A stretch of DNA of 64,000 nt, from positions 62,001 to 126,000 of the forward strand of contig CAUVWQ010000018.1 in assembly GCA_963555705.1 (NCBI GenBank). Direction: 5' to 3'. Position numbers and translations under genes: made by a program. The stretch is from Ligustrum vulgare. Its lineage: Eukaryota; Streptophyta; Magnoliopsida; Lamiales; Oleaceae. The notes under the pieces were generated by a model, which was not told the DNA's origin, ran no database searches, and saw nothing but the letters and a program-made list of their open reading frames with translations. Within the stretch, counting starts at the first letter, position 1; each line of letters opens with the position of its first letter. This document shows, piece by piece, positions 50,255 to 63,900 of this stretch.

Positions 50255-50806
50255 TTATAACATTGCTGAACTGCCAGAAGCCTCATTTTGTAAAACAGAC
50301 TGGCAAACAGGATCTTTTGCTATTATATTTTGGAGACTATAACGATTTTTGTCCTCGTTAAATTGAGCGTATAAGGAGAGAAGTTCACGTTGCACATAAC
50401 CACTTGGGTGCGTCTCAAGAGTCAGTCGAATATCATCCAAAGACTCCTTACTCAGTCCACCCTTTATGAATTCGATTTTATCATCCCGATTAGTAGAAGA
50501 ATATCCTACTGATTTGCAACGTGTATTACAGTTCCAACGAGCACATTTGTAGCAACCACCCAGTCTTTTTGCTCTTCGTTTCTTTGCAAACGTGCTTTTG
50601 CCTAAACCAGGCATGTGCTTTGGAAATGTTGATGGTAATTCACCAGATAGTCGAACCTTTGCTTCTATCAACCAGCGAACATCTTCTGGAATATCATGAG
50701 CCATTAGCAACCTCAATCTTTCGAGCCTTATTCTATAGATCTTTCTCAGATCATTCATAGGAAGACTGGAATAATACTTGCGAATGTTAGAAAGGATGAT
50801 ATCCAT
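50255..50806 (-). CDS. Viral-like cysteine-rich nucleic-acid-binding protein (element 2)
   Basis: 183 residues from the same ACAATGG start as in element 1, ending in TAA rather than TGA. Seven residues differ: 25 (Lys/Arg), 96 (Leu/Arg), 154 (Asp/Asn), 163 (Ser/Ala), 177 (Phe/Ser), 181 (Ser/Ala) and 183 (Ile/Leu). The basic patch and all four cysteines are unchanged, and four of the changes lie in the last 30 residues. I count about six silent changes besides the stop codon, which suggests mild constraint. Relationship to carlavirus-type proteins is proposed from the motif order, as for the other copy. Confidence 0.6.
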   Translation of the reverse strand: MDIILSNIRKYYSSLPMNDLRKIYRIRLERLRLLMAHDIPEDVRWLIEAKVRLSGELPSTFPKHMPGLGKSTFAKKRRAKRLGGCYKCARWNCNTRCKSVGYSSTNRDDKIEFIKGGLSKESLDDIRLTLETHPSGYVQRELLSLYAQFNEDKNRYSLQNIIAKDPVCQSVLQNEASGSSAML

Positions 50807-51541
50807 TGTTTGATGATTCAACCTCTTCCCAGCATGAACTATTTAAAAGGGCAAAGGATCTGAGTGAATCCGCGTGATGTTGTGACCAGCAAGAAAGCGC
50901 AGGATTATTTTAATGAAAAGAGGAGACAAGAAGTAATGCGCTGTTAAATTTTATCGATAAAGGAGATTTGATTGGAGATTTGGAATATTTTCTTGGATTA
51001 TGGGTACTGATATTTTGTTTTAATAATGATAATCTTGGTATAATGTGATGATACGTGGAAAGTAAAATGAGTACCGTATTGAATCAGAATTCATACGTAT
51101 ATACAAGTGAAAGAAATACTTTGCAGGAAATATGGTGACATTTAAGTATAGAATCTTAGTTTTGGGAGATATTTGTTTACTGAATTTTGGGTTACAAATA
51201 TTGGAAAGATAAGTTGATGATATTATGTTGATATGTTTGGGTATATTACGTAGAGAAAATATTCAGGTAATTCTTTGATTATTTTGGGAATTTTCGATGA
51301 TAAGAAAGGAAAAATTATTATGATACGATATGTCAGTAAAGATTTGTTGAAATTTTAGAGATATATACGAATATTTGAGGTCACATGATACGATGATAAG
51401 TGACAAGTTACATGAATACTACAAGATATGATGAAATTTTTACATACGATTGGGAATTGTTTTGATTATTTTGAGAATATTCGATGATAAGAAGAAGAGA
51501 TTCTGATTAAGTATTCAAAAATTATAAGATTAAGTAAGTTT
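50807..51541. other. Element 2 interior, 3' part without a gene
   Basis: AT-rich, similar to 28178-28902, with TTTAAATAG on the minus strand at 50839-50847. No ORF supported. Confidence 0.5.
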
Positions 51542-51578
51542 AATTTCGAGGACGAAATTATTTTTAAGGAGGTAAGAT
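51542..51578 (+). other. Polypurine tract and Ty3/gypsy-like 3' signature, element 2
   Basis: AATTTCGAGGACGAAATT (51542-51559), then AAGGAGGTAAGAT (51566-51578) abutting the 3' LTR. Confidence 0.85.
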
Positions 51579-54500
51579 TATAGCGACCCAGAATTTTTAT
51601 GCAATAAATAATTATTTTAATATTTAGAAAAATTGTGTCGCTACTATTTCATTTATTATTTTGAAATTAATGCCGCGACGGATTCGTCTAGCCAAGTCAA
51701 AAAAAAAAAATATCGAATTTGTTCGATTTTAAATTAAATTTCCGAATTTCTAAAATTATATTACTTTAATTATTTATTCAAAGTATTATTTTCAAAATCA
51801 TTTTTCAGTCCAAAATATATCTGTTTTAAATACATTTTTAAATCGAAGTTAGTCAAATTTTAATTAATTATCTTAAATTAAACATTAGCCTAATTATCCT
51901 ATAGCCGAAAGCATATTCCCTTAATCATGTTTCCTTTCTTTCTCTTTTTCTTTAAAACATCATCATTATCATCACTAATTTTCCATCATCAGATTCCACT
52001 TAGCACATGGACCACAAACCTATCATCATCACCAGGCCACCTTCTTCTCCTTCATCTTCTTATTCATCACCAACAATCAACATACGAGGTAATGCTTCAA
52101 TCTCTTGAACCATCATCTTCAAGGAACCAAGCCTCTAACTTCCATAGCAGAACCCCTGCCTCGGTTGAACTCCTCAAAACAGTCATCACCTCCAAGATTG
52201 AAACCAGTCCACTGCCCCAATACCATCTTCTAGTGCCCAGATTCAACTCCAAACCAGTTTATGAATCATCACCTCCATCAATCACTGTAAAACATGCCAA
52301 CAACCTACACATTAGCTCGGCTCAGAATCACCAGCTCAATTTCTCTGCAACACTCAGACCAAACGCCAATTGAATCATGAACCCACAGCCATCATCTCCA
52401 TCTTAGCAACTACTGCACAAACCATTTACACTACAATCAGTATTATCACTGCCAAGTTACCACCTCCAACTCAACATTGTCCTTCCACCACCAGCAACCA
52501 ATCGACATTATCAAACCTAGTCCCAAAGCAATCATCCTCAGCACTGCTCCATCACACAACAAACTGGACAATTCACCACCACCGAATCAAACAGCAACCA
52601 TCATCCACCAACGCTGCTATTGTCAATACCAATCCGCCCCTTTCACCATCAGAATCACCACCAATTCAGAAATCAAACCCAATTACTGCAACAGTTCAAT
52701 ACCTTCACCGAATTAAACACCATCACCGCCTCTACAAACATCACCACCATTTCAAATCATCATCCCTAAACCGTCACTGATTTCCATCACTTCACCAAAC
52801 GACCCAACAACTGCCCCTCACAAATCAAAACCCAAAACAAGAAATAAGTAAACTCAGTTACTTACCTCACCTCAGACCACCTATTCGCCGGAAGATCGCG
52901 ATCTAAACCGCGACCTTGAAGCCTCGGTTTCGCACATCAAAACACTCAAAACACCACAGAGACTCAATCCTAAACCCAAGTACTTACCTTAGCTGCAGAT
53001 CGTTGTTCCGCCGGAATTATCACCGGATGTCGCAGCTAAGATCGATTTTCAAAATCTCGATTCAACCCTAATTTTCGTCTGAGCCTTCTGAGACAGTGAA
53101 CGAATGAGAGAGAGAGAACGTTGAGAGATCTGATTAGGATATTTGATTTTAATATTTAAACTTTCAGAAATTTCACTTTAGTCCCTAGCCTAATTATGTT
53201 TTAAAGATTCAGTCCCTAAGTTTACAAAATGTTTTATGTCGGTCCTTTCAGCTTTAAATCTTTTTAATTCAGTCCCTTAAGTTTTAAATGAGTTTTAATC
53301 AGCCCTTTCATTTTCAAAATCTATTATTTCAGTCACTGTTAATTTACTTTTAAGCCCAAGTTTCAAAAGTATTCATTTTAGTCCCTCAACTTTCAAAACA
53401 TCAATTTTAGTCCTCAAATTATAATTTATCATTTTGAACTATATATTCGATAGACTAAAGTGACTTATTGGCTAAGACGAAGCGTACGGAGAATTCAAAG
53501 AAATTGAAGTCATTCCCGCTCAACTTTGCACTCGTCGGATTTGAGGTAGACTCGCACTTATTAATTGATTTAAATTATGATTTCATATGAATGTCATGTG
53601 ACTTGTGAAAGTCAATTTTTAAGAAAAGCAAGTATGTTGTTATGAAAGGTAAATATACCTTATGTTGTTATGAAAAGTAAGTATGTTTTTATGAAAAGAA
53701 AATATACTTTATGTTTTTAAGAAAAGTAAGTATACCCTATGCTTCACGAAAATGTTTTTTTGGATCATTGCTATGAAATCAATCTACCAAGATTGTTTTG
53801 GGTCCCATATGATAAGTTATGATATGTTAAGGGGACCGGAGTTTTAGTAGCGCTACACATAAGAATTCTTGCCACCTAAGTTCGGTAACATTCTTGTGTC
53901 TCCTATGTTTATGAGGATTTGCCACGAAGTTCGGTAAAATTCCTATCTTTCCATATGTTTATGAGGATTTACCACCTAAGTTCGGTAAAATTCCTGTCGC
54001 ATATGTTTATGAGGATTTCGATCCTATCTTATGTTATGATGCAATTGATCCCTATGAATTTCAGAAAATTATGCTTGGTATACTTACTACATAAGAATTC
54101 TTACCACCTAAGTTCGGTAAAATTCTTATGTTTATGAGGATTTCGATTTTATCCTATGTTATGATGAAAACTTATTGTTATTATGATTTTACTGCATAAG
54201 AATTCTTGCCACCTAAGTTCGGTAAAGTTCTTGTGTCTCCCTATGTTTATGAGGATTTCAATCATATCTTATGTTATGCTTTCAAAAGAAATTATGCTTG
54301 GCATAATTAAAATGTTTTTATAAGTATATGGTTTTCAAAGAGCTATTTTCAAAGAGCCTATGATTTGCAAAATATGTCCCGTGCTGTAATGCAAAATATG
54401 AGTTTTATCAAGAGTCGTTTTATAAAGAAGCTCTATCAATGCCCGTTTTATAAAGAGCCGGGATTTATGTGTTTAATCATCTTATAAATTAAATTAATTT

Positions 54501-54901
54501 GCGATGAGTCTACTGAGTATTTCCCCCATGAAATACTCACCCTACTTTTTAACAGTTTTGCAGATTTCGGAGACGGTGGCGAGCGATGAATGATGGTGGC
54601 AATAATCGTTGAACGGTTGAAAGTTTGACGTTAATGATTTCCGTATTTTCCAAACAATCGAATAATTTAGAGAAGTTCATTTATTTGAGAAATTATGATA
54701 TTGGCAATTTCTTTACAATATTAATGGTTCGATTTACTATTTCAAATGGTTTCATAAATGTTTTCAAATTTAGCGGCCATTACAGTTTATTTAATGTTGC
54801 CAAAAATGAATTTCAATTATTTCTTCCGCAAAAATATTATTCGAAAAATTTAGACAGAAAATGACGTAGTGAATCGGGTATACGGAACTCGGGGCGCTAC
54901 A
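51579..54901 (+). repeat. 3' LTR of element 2 (3323 bp)
   Basis: Matches the 5' LTR at an offset of 6788-6789 bp with five substitutions and one extra A in the A run near 51698-51710. TATA-like box at 53439-53447, hairpin array about 53850-54255. Confidence 0.95.
52988..53139 (-). promoter_or_regulatory. Antisense leader-like exon with splice donor, element 2 3' LTR
   Basis: Copy of 46199-46350, including the telobox (53064-53071) and the donor AAG|GTAAGTA (exon end 52988). This one points into the element, towards the viral-like gene and LOG, so it is the best candidate for driving the cargo. Confidence 0.45.
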
Positions 54902-57900
54902 CCATCATGGCCAATTTAATGATTTTCGTACGTTCTGTTACCAAATCATTTCAGCGACATGGAATTTATACTAGTGACTATTGAGTTGGGTCCACGAGAA
55001 TCCATAGTACAAGTCGTCAAAAGAAAATTTCTACAAATCAAGGAGCTATTCCAACTTAAAAAACAAATCAAAATCATGAATAAAAAGTCTGGATAAGAAT
55101 GAACTAAATAAGTAACAAATCTTACCGCTATTTGGCTATGTACGGATTTGGGGTAACGATGATGATCAAAGATTGGTGAGCGAGTATGAGTTATAGTGAA
55201 GAGCATTGGGCATATAAATATTTAATACATAAGTTAATGATGTTTATGACCACCAAAAATCAAAAAGTGGTGCATCGCGGAGGTCATAGAAATATTGCAC
55301 GACAAGAGTGGTAAATTACTTTTTGTGTTTTTATATTTATTCCCTTCATAATTGTAACTAGCACACGTGCGATGTACGTGAGTATGTCTATGATTTTTAA
55401 AAAAAATTTAAATAAAAAACATTATTGAATTGAAAACCTCGAGAAACACAAAAAATACTCAAAATATGAAATCCAACCCGAACCCAAAACTAAGAAAATT
55501 AGGAAATCCTGATTCGTATAGGATTTTTTTTATTTTTCTTTTTTGAATTGTTCTTCTCTTTACAGTCGCAAGTCTACTCAAGTGCTACATACAATGGTCT
55601 TCAAAACACCACTGGAAGATGCATGGAAGCTAAATTTCGCTGCTTGTGCCCCTAATGTGCTAACGCTTGGGGAGCAGGATACCTCCTTCGTGAGCATCAT
55701 GGCTAATTTAATGCTGCTCGTACGTTCCGTTACCAAATCATTTCAGCGACATGGAATTTATACTAGTGACTATTGAGTTGGGTCCACGAGAATCCATAGT
55801 ACAAGTCGTCAAAAGAAAATTTCTACAAATCAAGGAGCTATTCCAACTTAAAAAACAAATCAAAATCATGAATACTAAGTCTCGGTAAGAATGAACTAAA
55901 TATGTAACAAATCTTACCGCTATTTGGCTATGTACGGATTTGGGGTAACGATGATGATCAAAGATTGGTGAGCGAGTATGAGTTATAGTGATGAGCATTG
56001 GGCATATCAATATTTAATTCATAAGTTAATGGAGTTTATGACCACCAAAAATCAAAAAGTGGTGCATCGCGGAGGATCATAGAAATATTGCACGACAAGA
56101 GTGGTAAATAACTTTTTGTATTTTTATATTTATTCCCTTCATAATTGTAACTAGCACACGTGCGATGTACGTGAATATGTCTATGATTTTTAAAAAACAT
56201 TTAAATAAAAAACATTATTGAATTGAAAACCTTGAGAAACACAAAAACTACTCAAAATACGAAATCCAACCCGAGCCCAAAACTAAGAATTAGGAAATCC
56301 TGATCCGTATAGGATTATTATTTTTATTTATTTTTCTTTTTTGAATTGTTTTTCTCTTCACAGTCGCAAGTCTACTCAAGTGCTACATACAATGGTCTTC
56401 AAAACACCACTGGAAGATGTATGGAAGCTAAATTTCGCTGCTTGTGCCCCTAACGTGGTAACGCTTGGGGAGCAGGATACGTCCTTCGTGACCATCATGG
56501 CCAATTTAATGATGCTCGTACGTTCTGTTACCAAATCATTTCAGCGACATGGAATTTATACTAGTGACTATTGAGTTGGGTCCACGAGAATCCATAGTAC
56601 AAGTCGTCAAAAGAAATTTTCTACAAATCAAGGAGCTATTCCAACTTAAAAAACAAATCAAAATCATGAAAACAGAGTCTGCATAAGAATGAACTAAATA
56701 CGTAACAAATCTTACCGCTATTTGGCTATGTACGGATTTGGGGTAACGATGATGATCAAAGATTGGTGAGCGAGTATGAGTTATAGTGAAGAGCATTGGG
56801 CATATCAAAATTTAATACATAAGTTAATGGAGTTTATGACCACCAAAAATCAAAAAGTGGTGCATCGCGGAGGGTAATAGATATAGTGCACGACAATAGT
56901 GATAAATCACTTTCTGTATTTTTATATTTATTCCCTTCATAATTGTAACTAGCACACGTGCGATGTACGTGAGTATGTCTATGATTTTTAAAAAACATTT
57001 AAATAAAAAACATTATTGAATTGAAAACCTTGACAAACACAAAAACTACTCAAAATACGAAATCCAACCCGAGCCCAAAACTAAGAATTAGGAAATCCTG
57101 ATCCGTATAGGATTATTATTTTTTTTTTATTTTTCTTTTTTGAATTGTTTTTCTCTTCACAGTCGCAAGTCTACTCAAGTGCCACATACAATGGTCTTCA
57201 AAACACCACTGGAAGATGTATGGAAGCTAAATTTCGCTGCTTGTGCCCCTAATGTGGTAACGCTTGGGGAGCAGGATACGTCCTTCGTGACCATCATGGC
57301 CAATTTAATGATGCTCGTACGTTCTGTTACCAAATCATTTCAGCGACATGGAATTTATACTCGTGACTATTGAGTTGGGTCCACGAGAATCCATAGTACA
57401 AGTCGTCAAAAGAAATTTTCTACAAATCAAGGAGCTATTCCAACTTAAAAAACAAATCAAAATCATGAAAACAAAGTCTGCATAAGAATGAAATAAATAC
57501 GTAACAAATCTTACCGCTATTTGGCTATGTACGGATTTGGGGTAACGATGATGATCAAAGATTGGTGAGCGAGTATGAGTTATAGTGAAGAGCATTGGGC
57601 ATATAAATATTTAATACATAAGTTAATGATGTTTATGACCACCAAAAATCAAAAAGTGGTGCATCGCGGAGGTCATAGAAATATTGCACGACAAGAGTGG
57701 TAAATTACTTTTTGTGTTTTTATATTTATTCCCTTCATAATTGTAACTAGCACACGTGCGATGTACGTGAGTATGTCTATGATTTTTAAAAAAAATTTAA
57801 ATAAAAAACATTATTGAATTGAAAACCTCGAGAAACACAAAAAATACTCAAAATATGAAATCCAACCCGAACCCAAAACTAAGAAAATTAGGAAATCCTG

Positions 57901-60900
57901 ATTCGTATAGGATTTTTTTTATTTTTCTTTTTTGAATTGTTCTTCTCTTTACAGTCGCAAGTCTACTCAAGTGCTACATACAATGGTCTTCAAAACACCA
58001 CTGGAAGATGCATGGAAGCTAAATTTCGCTGCTTGTGCCCCTAATGTGCTAACGCTTGGGGAGCAGGATACCTCCTTCGTGAGCATCATGGCTAATTTAA
58101 TGCTGCTCGTACGTTCCGTTACCAAATCATTTCAGCGACATGGAATTTATACTAGTGACTATTGAGTTGGGTCCACGAGAATCCATAGTACAAGTCGTCA
58201 AAAGAAAATTTCTACAAATCAAGGAGCTATTCCAACTTAAAAAACAAATCAAAATCATGAATACTAAGTCTCGGTAAGAATGAACTAAATATGTAACAAA
58301 TCTTACCGCTATTTGGCTATGTACGGATTTGGGGTAACGATGATGATCAAAGATTGGTGAGCGAGTATGAGTTATAGTGATGAGCATTGGGCATATCAAT
58401 ATTTAATTCATAAGTTAATGGAGTTTATGACCACCAAAAATCAAAAAGTGGTGCATCGCGGAGGATCATAGAAATATTGCACGACAAGAGTGGTAAATAA
58501 CTTTTTGTATTTTTATATTTATTCCCTTCATAATTGTAACTAGCACACGTGCGATGTACGTGAATATGTCTATGATTTTTAAAAAACATTTAAATAAAAA
58601 ACATTATTGAATTGAAAACCTTGAGAAACACAAAAACTACTCAAAATACGAAATCCAACCCGAGCCCAAAACTAAGAATTAGGAAATCCTGATCCGTATA
58701 GGATTATTATTTTTTTTTATTTTTCTTTTTTGAATTGTTTTTCTCTTCACAGTCGCAAGTCTACTCAAGTGCTACATACAATGGTCTTCAAAACACCACT
58801 GGAAGATGTATGGAAGCTAAATTTCGCTGCTTGTGCCCCTAACGTGGTAACGCTTGGGGAGCAGGATACGTCCTTCGTGACCATCATGGCCAATTTAATG
58901 ATGCTCGTACGTTCTGTTACCAAATCATTTCAGCGACATGGAATTTATACTAGTGACTATTGAGTTGGGTCCACGAGAATCCATAGTACAAGTCGTCAAA
59001 AGAAATTTTCTACAAATCAAGGAGCTATTCCAACTTAAAAAACAAATCAAAATCATGAAAACAGAGTCTGCATAAGAATGAACTAAATACGTAACAAATC
59101 TTACCGCTATTTGGCTATGTACGGATTTGGGGTAACGATGATGATCAAAGATTGGTGAGCGAGTATGAGTTATAGTGAAGAGCATTGGGCATATCAAAAT
59201 TTAATACATAAGTTAATGGAGTTTATGACCACCAAAAATCAAAAAGTGGTGCATCGCGGAGGGTAATAGATATAGTGCACGACAATAGTGATAAATCACT
59301 TTCTGTATTTTTATATTTATTCCCTTCATAATTGTAACTAGCACACGTGCGATGTACGTGAGTATGTCTATGATTTTTAAAAAACATTTAAATAAAAAAC
59401 ATTATTGAATTGAAAACCTTGACAAACACAAAAACTACTCAAAATACGAAATCCAACCCGAGCCCAAAACTAAGAATTAGGAAATCCTGATCCGTATAGG
59501 ATTATTATTTTTTTTTTATTTTTCTTTTTTGAATTGTTTTTCTCTTCACAGTCGCAAGTCTACTCAAGTGCCACATACAATGGTCTTCAAAACACCACTG
59601 GAAGATGTATGGAAGCTAAATTTCGCTGCTTGTGCCCCTAATGTGGTAACGCTTGGGGAGCAGGATACGTCCTTCGTGACCATCATGGCCAATTTAATGA
59701 TGCTCGTACGTTCTGTTACCAAATCATTTCAGCGACATGGAATTTATACTCGTGACTATTGAGTTGGGTCCACGAGAATCCATAGTACAAGTCGTCAAAA
59801 GAAATTTTCTACAAATCAAGGAGCTATTCCAACTTAAAAAACAAATCAAAATCATGAAAACAAAGTCTGCATAAGAATGAACTAAATACGTAACAAATCT
59901 TACCGCTATTTGGCTATGTACGGATTTGGGGTAACGATGATGATCAAAGATTGGTGAGCGAGTATGAGTTATAGTGAAGAGCATTGGGCATATCAAAATT
60001 TAATACATAAGTTAATGGAGTTTATGACCACCAAAAATCAAAAAGTGGTGCATCGTGGAGGGTCATAGATATAGTGCACGACAATAGTGATAAATCACTT
60101 TCTGTATTTTTATATTTATTCCCTTCATAATTGTAACTAGCACACGTGCGATGTACGTGAGTATGTCTATGATTTTTAAAAAACATTTAAATAAAAAACA
60201 TTATTGAATTGAAAACCTTGAGAACACAAAAACTACTCAAAATATGAAATCCAACCCGATCCCAAAACTAAGAATTAGGAAATCTTGATACGTATAGGAT
60301 TTTTTTTTATTTTTCTTTTTTGAATTTTTCTTCTCTTTACAGTCGCAAGTCTACTCAAGTGCTACATACAATGGTCTTCAAAACACCACTGGAAGATGCA
60401 TGGAAGCTAAATTTCGCTGCTTGTGCCCCTAATGTGCTAACGCTTGGGGAGCAGGATACGTCCTTCGTGAGCCTCATGGCTAATTTAATGGTGGTCGTAC
60501 GTTCCGTTACCAAATCATTTCAGCGACATCGATTTTATACTAGTGACTATTGAGTTGGGTCCACGAGAATCCATAGTACAAGTCGTCAAAAGAAAATTTC
60601 TACAAATCAAGGAGCTATTCCAACTTAAAAAATAAATCAAAATCATGAATAAAAAGTCTAGATAAGAATGAACTAATTAAGTAACAAATCTTACCGCTAT
60701 TTGGCTATGTACGGATTTGGGGTAACGATGATGATCAAAGATTGGTGAGCGAGTATGAGTTATAGTGAAGAGCATTGGGCATATAAATATTTAATACATA
60801 AGTTAATGGAGTTTATGACCACCAAGAATCAAAAAGTGGTGCATCGCGGAGGTTCATTGAAAAATTGCACGACAAGAGTGGTAAATCACTTTCTGTATTT

Positions 60901-63900
60901 TTATATTTATTCCCTTCATAATTGTAACTAGCACAAGTGCGATGTACGTGAATATGTCTATGATTTTTTAAAAACTTTTAAATACAAAACATTATTGAAT
61001 TGAAATCTTTGAGAAACACAAAAACTACTCAAAATACGAAATCCAACACGGGCCCAAAACTAAGAATTAGGAAATCCTGATCCGTATAGGATTATTATTA
61101 TTTTTTTTTTTCTTTTTTGAATTGTTTTTCTCTTCACAGTCGCAAGTCTACTCAATTGCTACATACAATGGTCTTAAAAACACCACTGGAAGATGCATAG
61201 AAGCTAAATTTCGCTGCTTGTGCCCCTAATGTGCTAACGCTTGGGGAGCAGGTTACGTCCTTCGTGAGCCTCATGGCTAATTTAATGGTGGTCGTACGTT
61301 CCGTTACCAAATCATTTCAGCGACATCGAATTTATACTAGTGAATATTGAGTTGGGTCCACGAGAATCCATAGTACAAGTCGTCAAAAGAAAATTTCTAC
61401 AAATCAAGGAGCTATTCCAACTTAAAAAATGAATCAAAATCATGAATAAAAAGTCTAGATAAGAATGAACTAATTAAGTAACAAATCTTACCGCTATTTG
61501 GCTATGTACGGATTTGGGGTAACGATGATGATCAAAGATTGGTGAGCGAGTATGAGTTATAGTGAAGAGCATTGGGCATATAAATATTTAATACATAAGT
61601 TAATGGAGTTTATGACCACCAAGAATCAAAAAGTGGTGCATCGCGGAGGTTCATTGAAAAATTGCACGACAAGAGTGGTAAATCACTTTCTGTATTTTTA
61701 TATTTATTCCCTTCATAATTGTAACTAGCACAAGTGCGATGTACGTGAATATGTCTATGATTTTTTAAAAACTTTTAAATACAAAACATTATTGAATTGA
61801 AATCTTTGAGAAACACAAAAACTACTCAAAATACGAAATCCAACACGGGCCCAAAACTAAGAATTAGGAAATCCTGATCCATATAGGATTATTATTTTTT
61901 TTTTATTTTTCTTTTTTGAATTGTTTTTCTCTTCACAGTCGCAAGTCTACTCAATTGCTACATACAATGGTCTTAAAAACACCACTGTAAGATGCATAGA
62001 AGCTAAATTTCGCTGCTTGTGCCCCTAATGTGCTAACGCTTGGGGAGCAGGTTACGTCCTTCGTGAGCATCATGGCTAATTTAATGATGGTCGTACGTTC
62101 CGTTATCAAATCATTTCAGCGACATCGAATTTATACTAGTGACTATTGAGTTGGGTCCACGAGAATCCATAGTACAAGTCGTCAAAAGAAAATTTCTACA
62201 AATCAAGGAGCTATTCCAACTTAAAAAACAAATCAAAATCATGAATAAAAAGTCTGGATAAGAATGAACTAAATAAGTAACAAATCTTACCGCTATTTGG
62301 CTATGTACGGATTTGGGGTAACGATGATGATCAAAGATTGGTGAGCGAGTATGAGTTATAGTGAAGAGCATTGGGCATATAAATATTTAATACATAAGTT
62401 AATGATGTTTATGACCACCAAAAATCAAAAAGTGGTGCATCGCGGAGGTCATAGAAATATTGCACGACAAGAGTGGTAAATTACTTTTTGTGTTTTTATA
62501 TTTATTCCCTTCATAATTGTAACTAGCACACGTGCGATGTACGTGAATATGTCTATGATTTTTAAAAAACATTTAAATAAGAAACATTATTGAATTGAAA
62601 ACCTTAAGAAACACAAAAACTACTCAAAATATTAAATCAAACACGAGCCCAAAACTAAGAATTAGGAAATCCTGATCCGTATAGGATTTTAAGTTTTTAT
62701 TTCTCTTTTTTGAATTTTTTTTTCTCTTTACAATCGCAAGTCTACTCAAGTGCTACATACAATGGTCTTCAAAACACCACTGATAGATGCATGGAAGCTA
62801 AATTTAGCTGCTTGTGCCCCTAATGTGCTAACGCTTGGGGAGCAGGATACGTCCTTCGTGAGCATCATGGCTAATTTAATGATGCTCGTACGTTCCGTTA
62901 CCAAATCATTTCAGCGACATGGAATTTATACTAGTGACTATTGAGTTGGGTCCACGAGAATCCATAGTTCAAGTCGTCAAAAGAAAATTTCTACAAATCA
63001 AGGAGCTATTCCAACTTAAAAAACAAATCAAAATCATGAATAAAAAGTCTGGATAAGAATGAACTAAATAAGTAACAAATCTTACCGCTATTTGGCTATG
63101 TACGGATTTGGGGTAACGATGATGATCAAAGATTGGTGAGCGAGTATGAGTTATAGTGAAGAGCATTGGGCATATAAATATTTAATACATAAGTTAATGA
63201 TGTTTATGACCACCAAAAATCAAAAAGTGGTGCATCGCGGAGGTCATAGAAATATTGCACGACAAGAGTGGTAAATTACTTTTTGTGTTTTTATATTTAT
63301 TCCCTTCATAATTGTAACTAGCACACGTGCGATGTACGTGAATATGTCTATGATTTTTAAAAAACATTTAAATAAGAAACATTATTGAATTGAAAACCTT
63401 AAGAAACACAAAAACTACTCAAAATATTAAATCAAACACGAGCCCAAAACTAAGAATTGGGAAATCCTGATCCGTATAGGATTTTAAGTTTTTATTTCTC
63501 TTTTTTGAATTTTTTTTTCTCTTTACAATCGCAAGTCTACTCAAGTGCTACATACAATGGTCTTCAAAACACCACTGATAGATGCATGGAAGCTAAATTT
63601 AGCTGCTTGTGCCCCTAATGTGCTAACGCTTGGGGAGCAGGATACGTCCTTCGTGAGCATCATGGCTAATTTAATGATGCTCGTACGTTCCGTTACCAAA
63701 TCATTTCAGCGACATGGAATTTATACTAGTGACTATTGAGTTGGGTCCACGAGAATCCATAGTTCAAGTCGTCAAAAGAAAATTTCTACAAATCAAGGAG
63801 CTATTCCAACTTAAAAAACAAATCAAAATCATGAATACTAAGTCTGGATAAGAATGAACTAAATAAGTAACAAATCTTACCGCTATTTGTCTATGTACGG

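Larger units (their letters stand above)
44791..54901 (+). mobile_element. Complete non-autonomous LTR retrotransposon carrying LOG and a viral-like gene (element 2)
   Basis: 10,111 bp: 5' LTR 44791-48112, interior 48113-51578, 3' LTR 51579-54901. I count five substitutions and one A-run length difference between the LTRs, about 0.15 percent. With the commonly assumed 1.3e-8 substitutions per site per year, that is some tens of thousands of years. Same orientation, termini, primer site, polypurine tract and antisense cargo as element 1, but the C-rich half of the LTR is different, so the two belong to distinct subfamilies that both keep the cargo. Confidence 0.95.
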
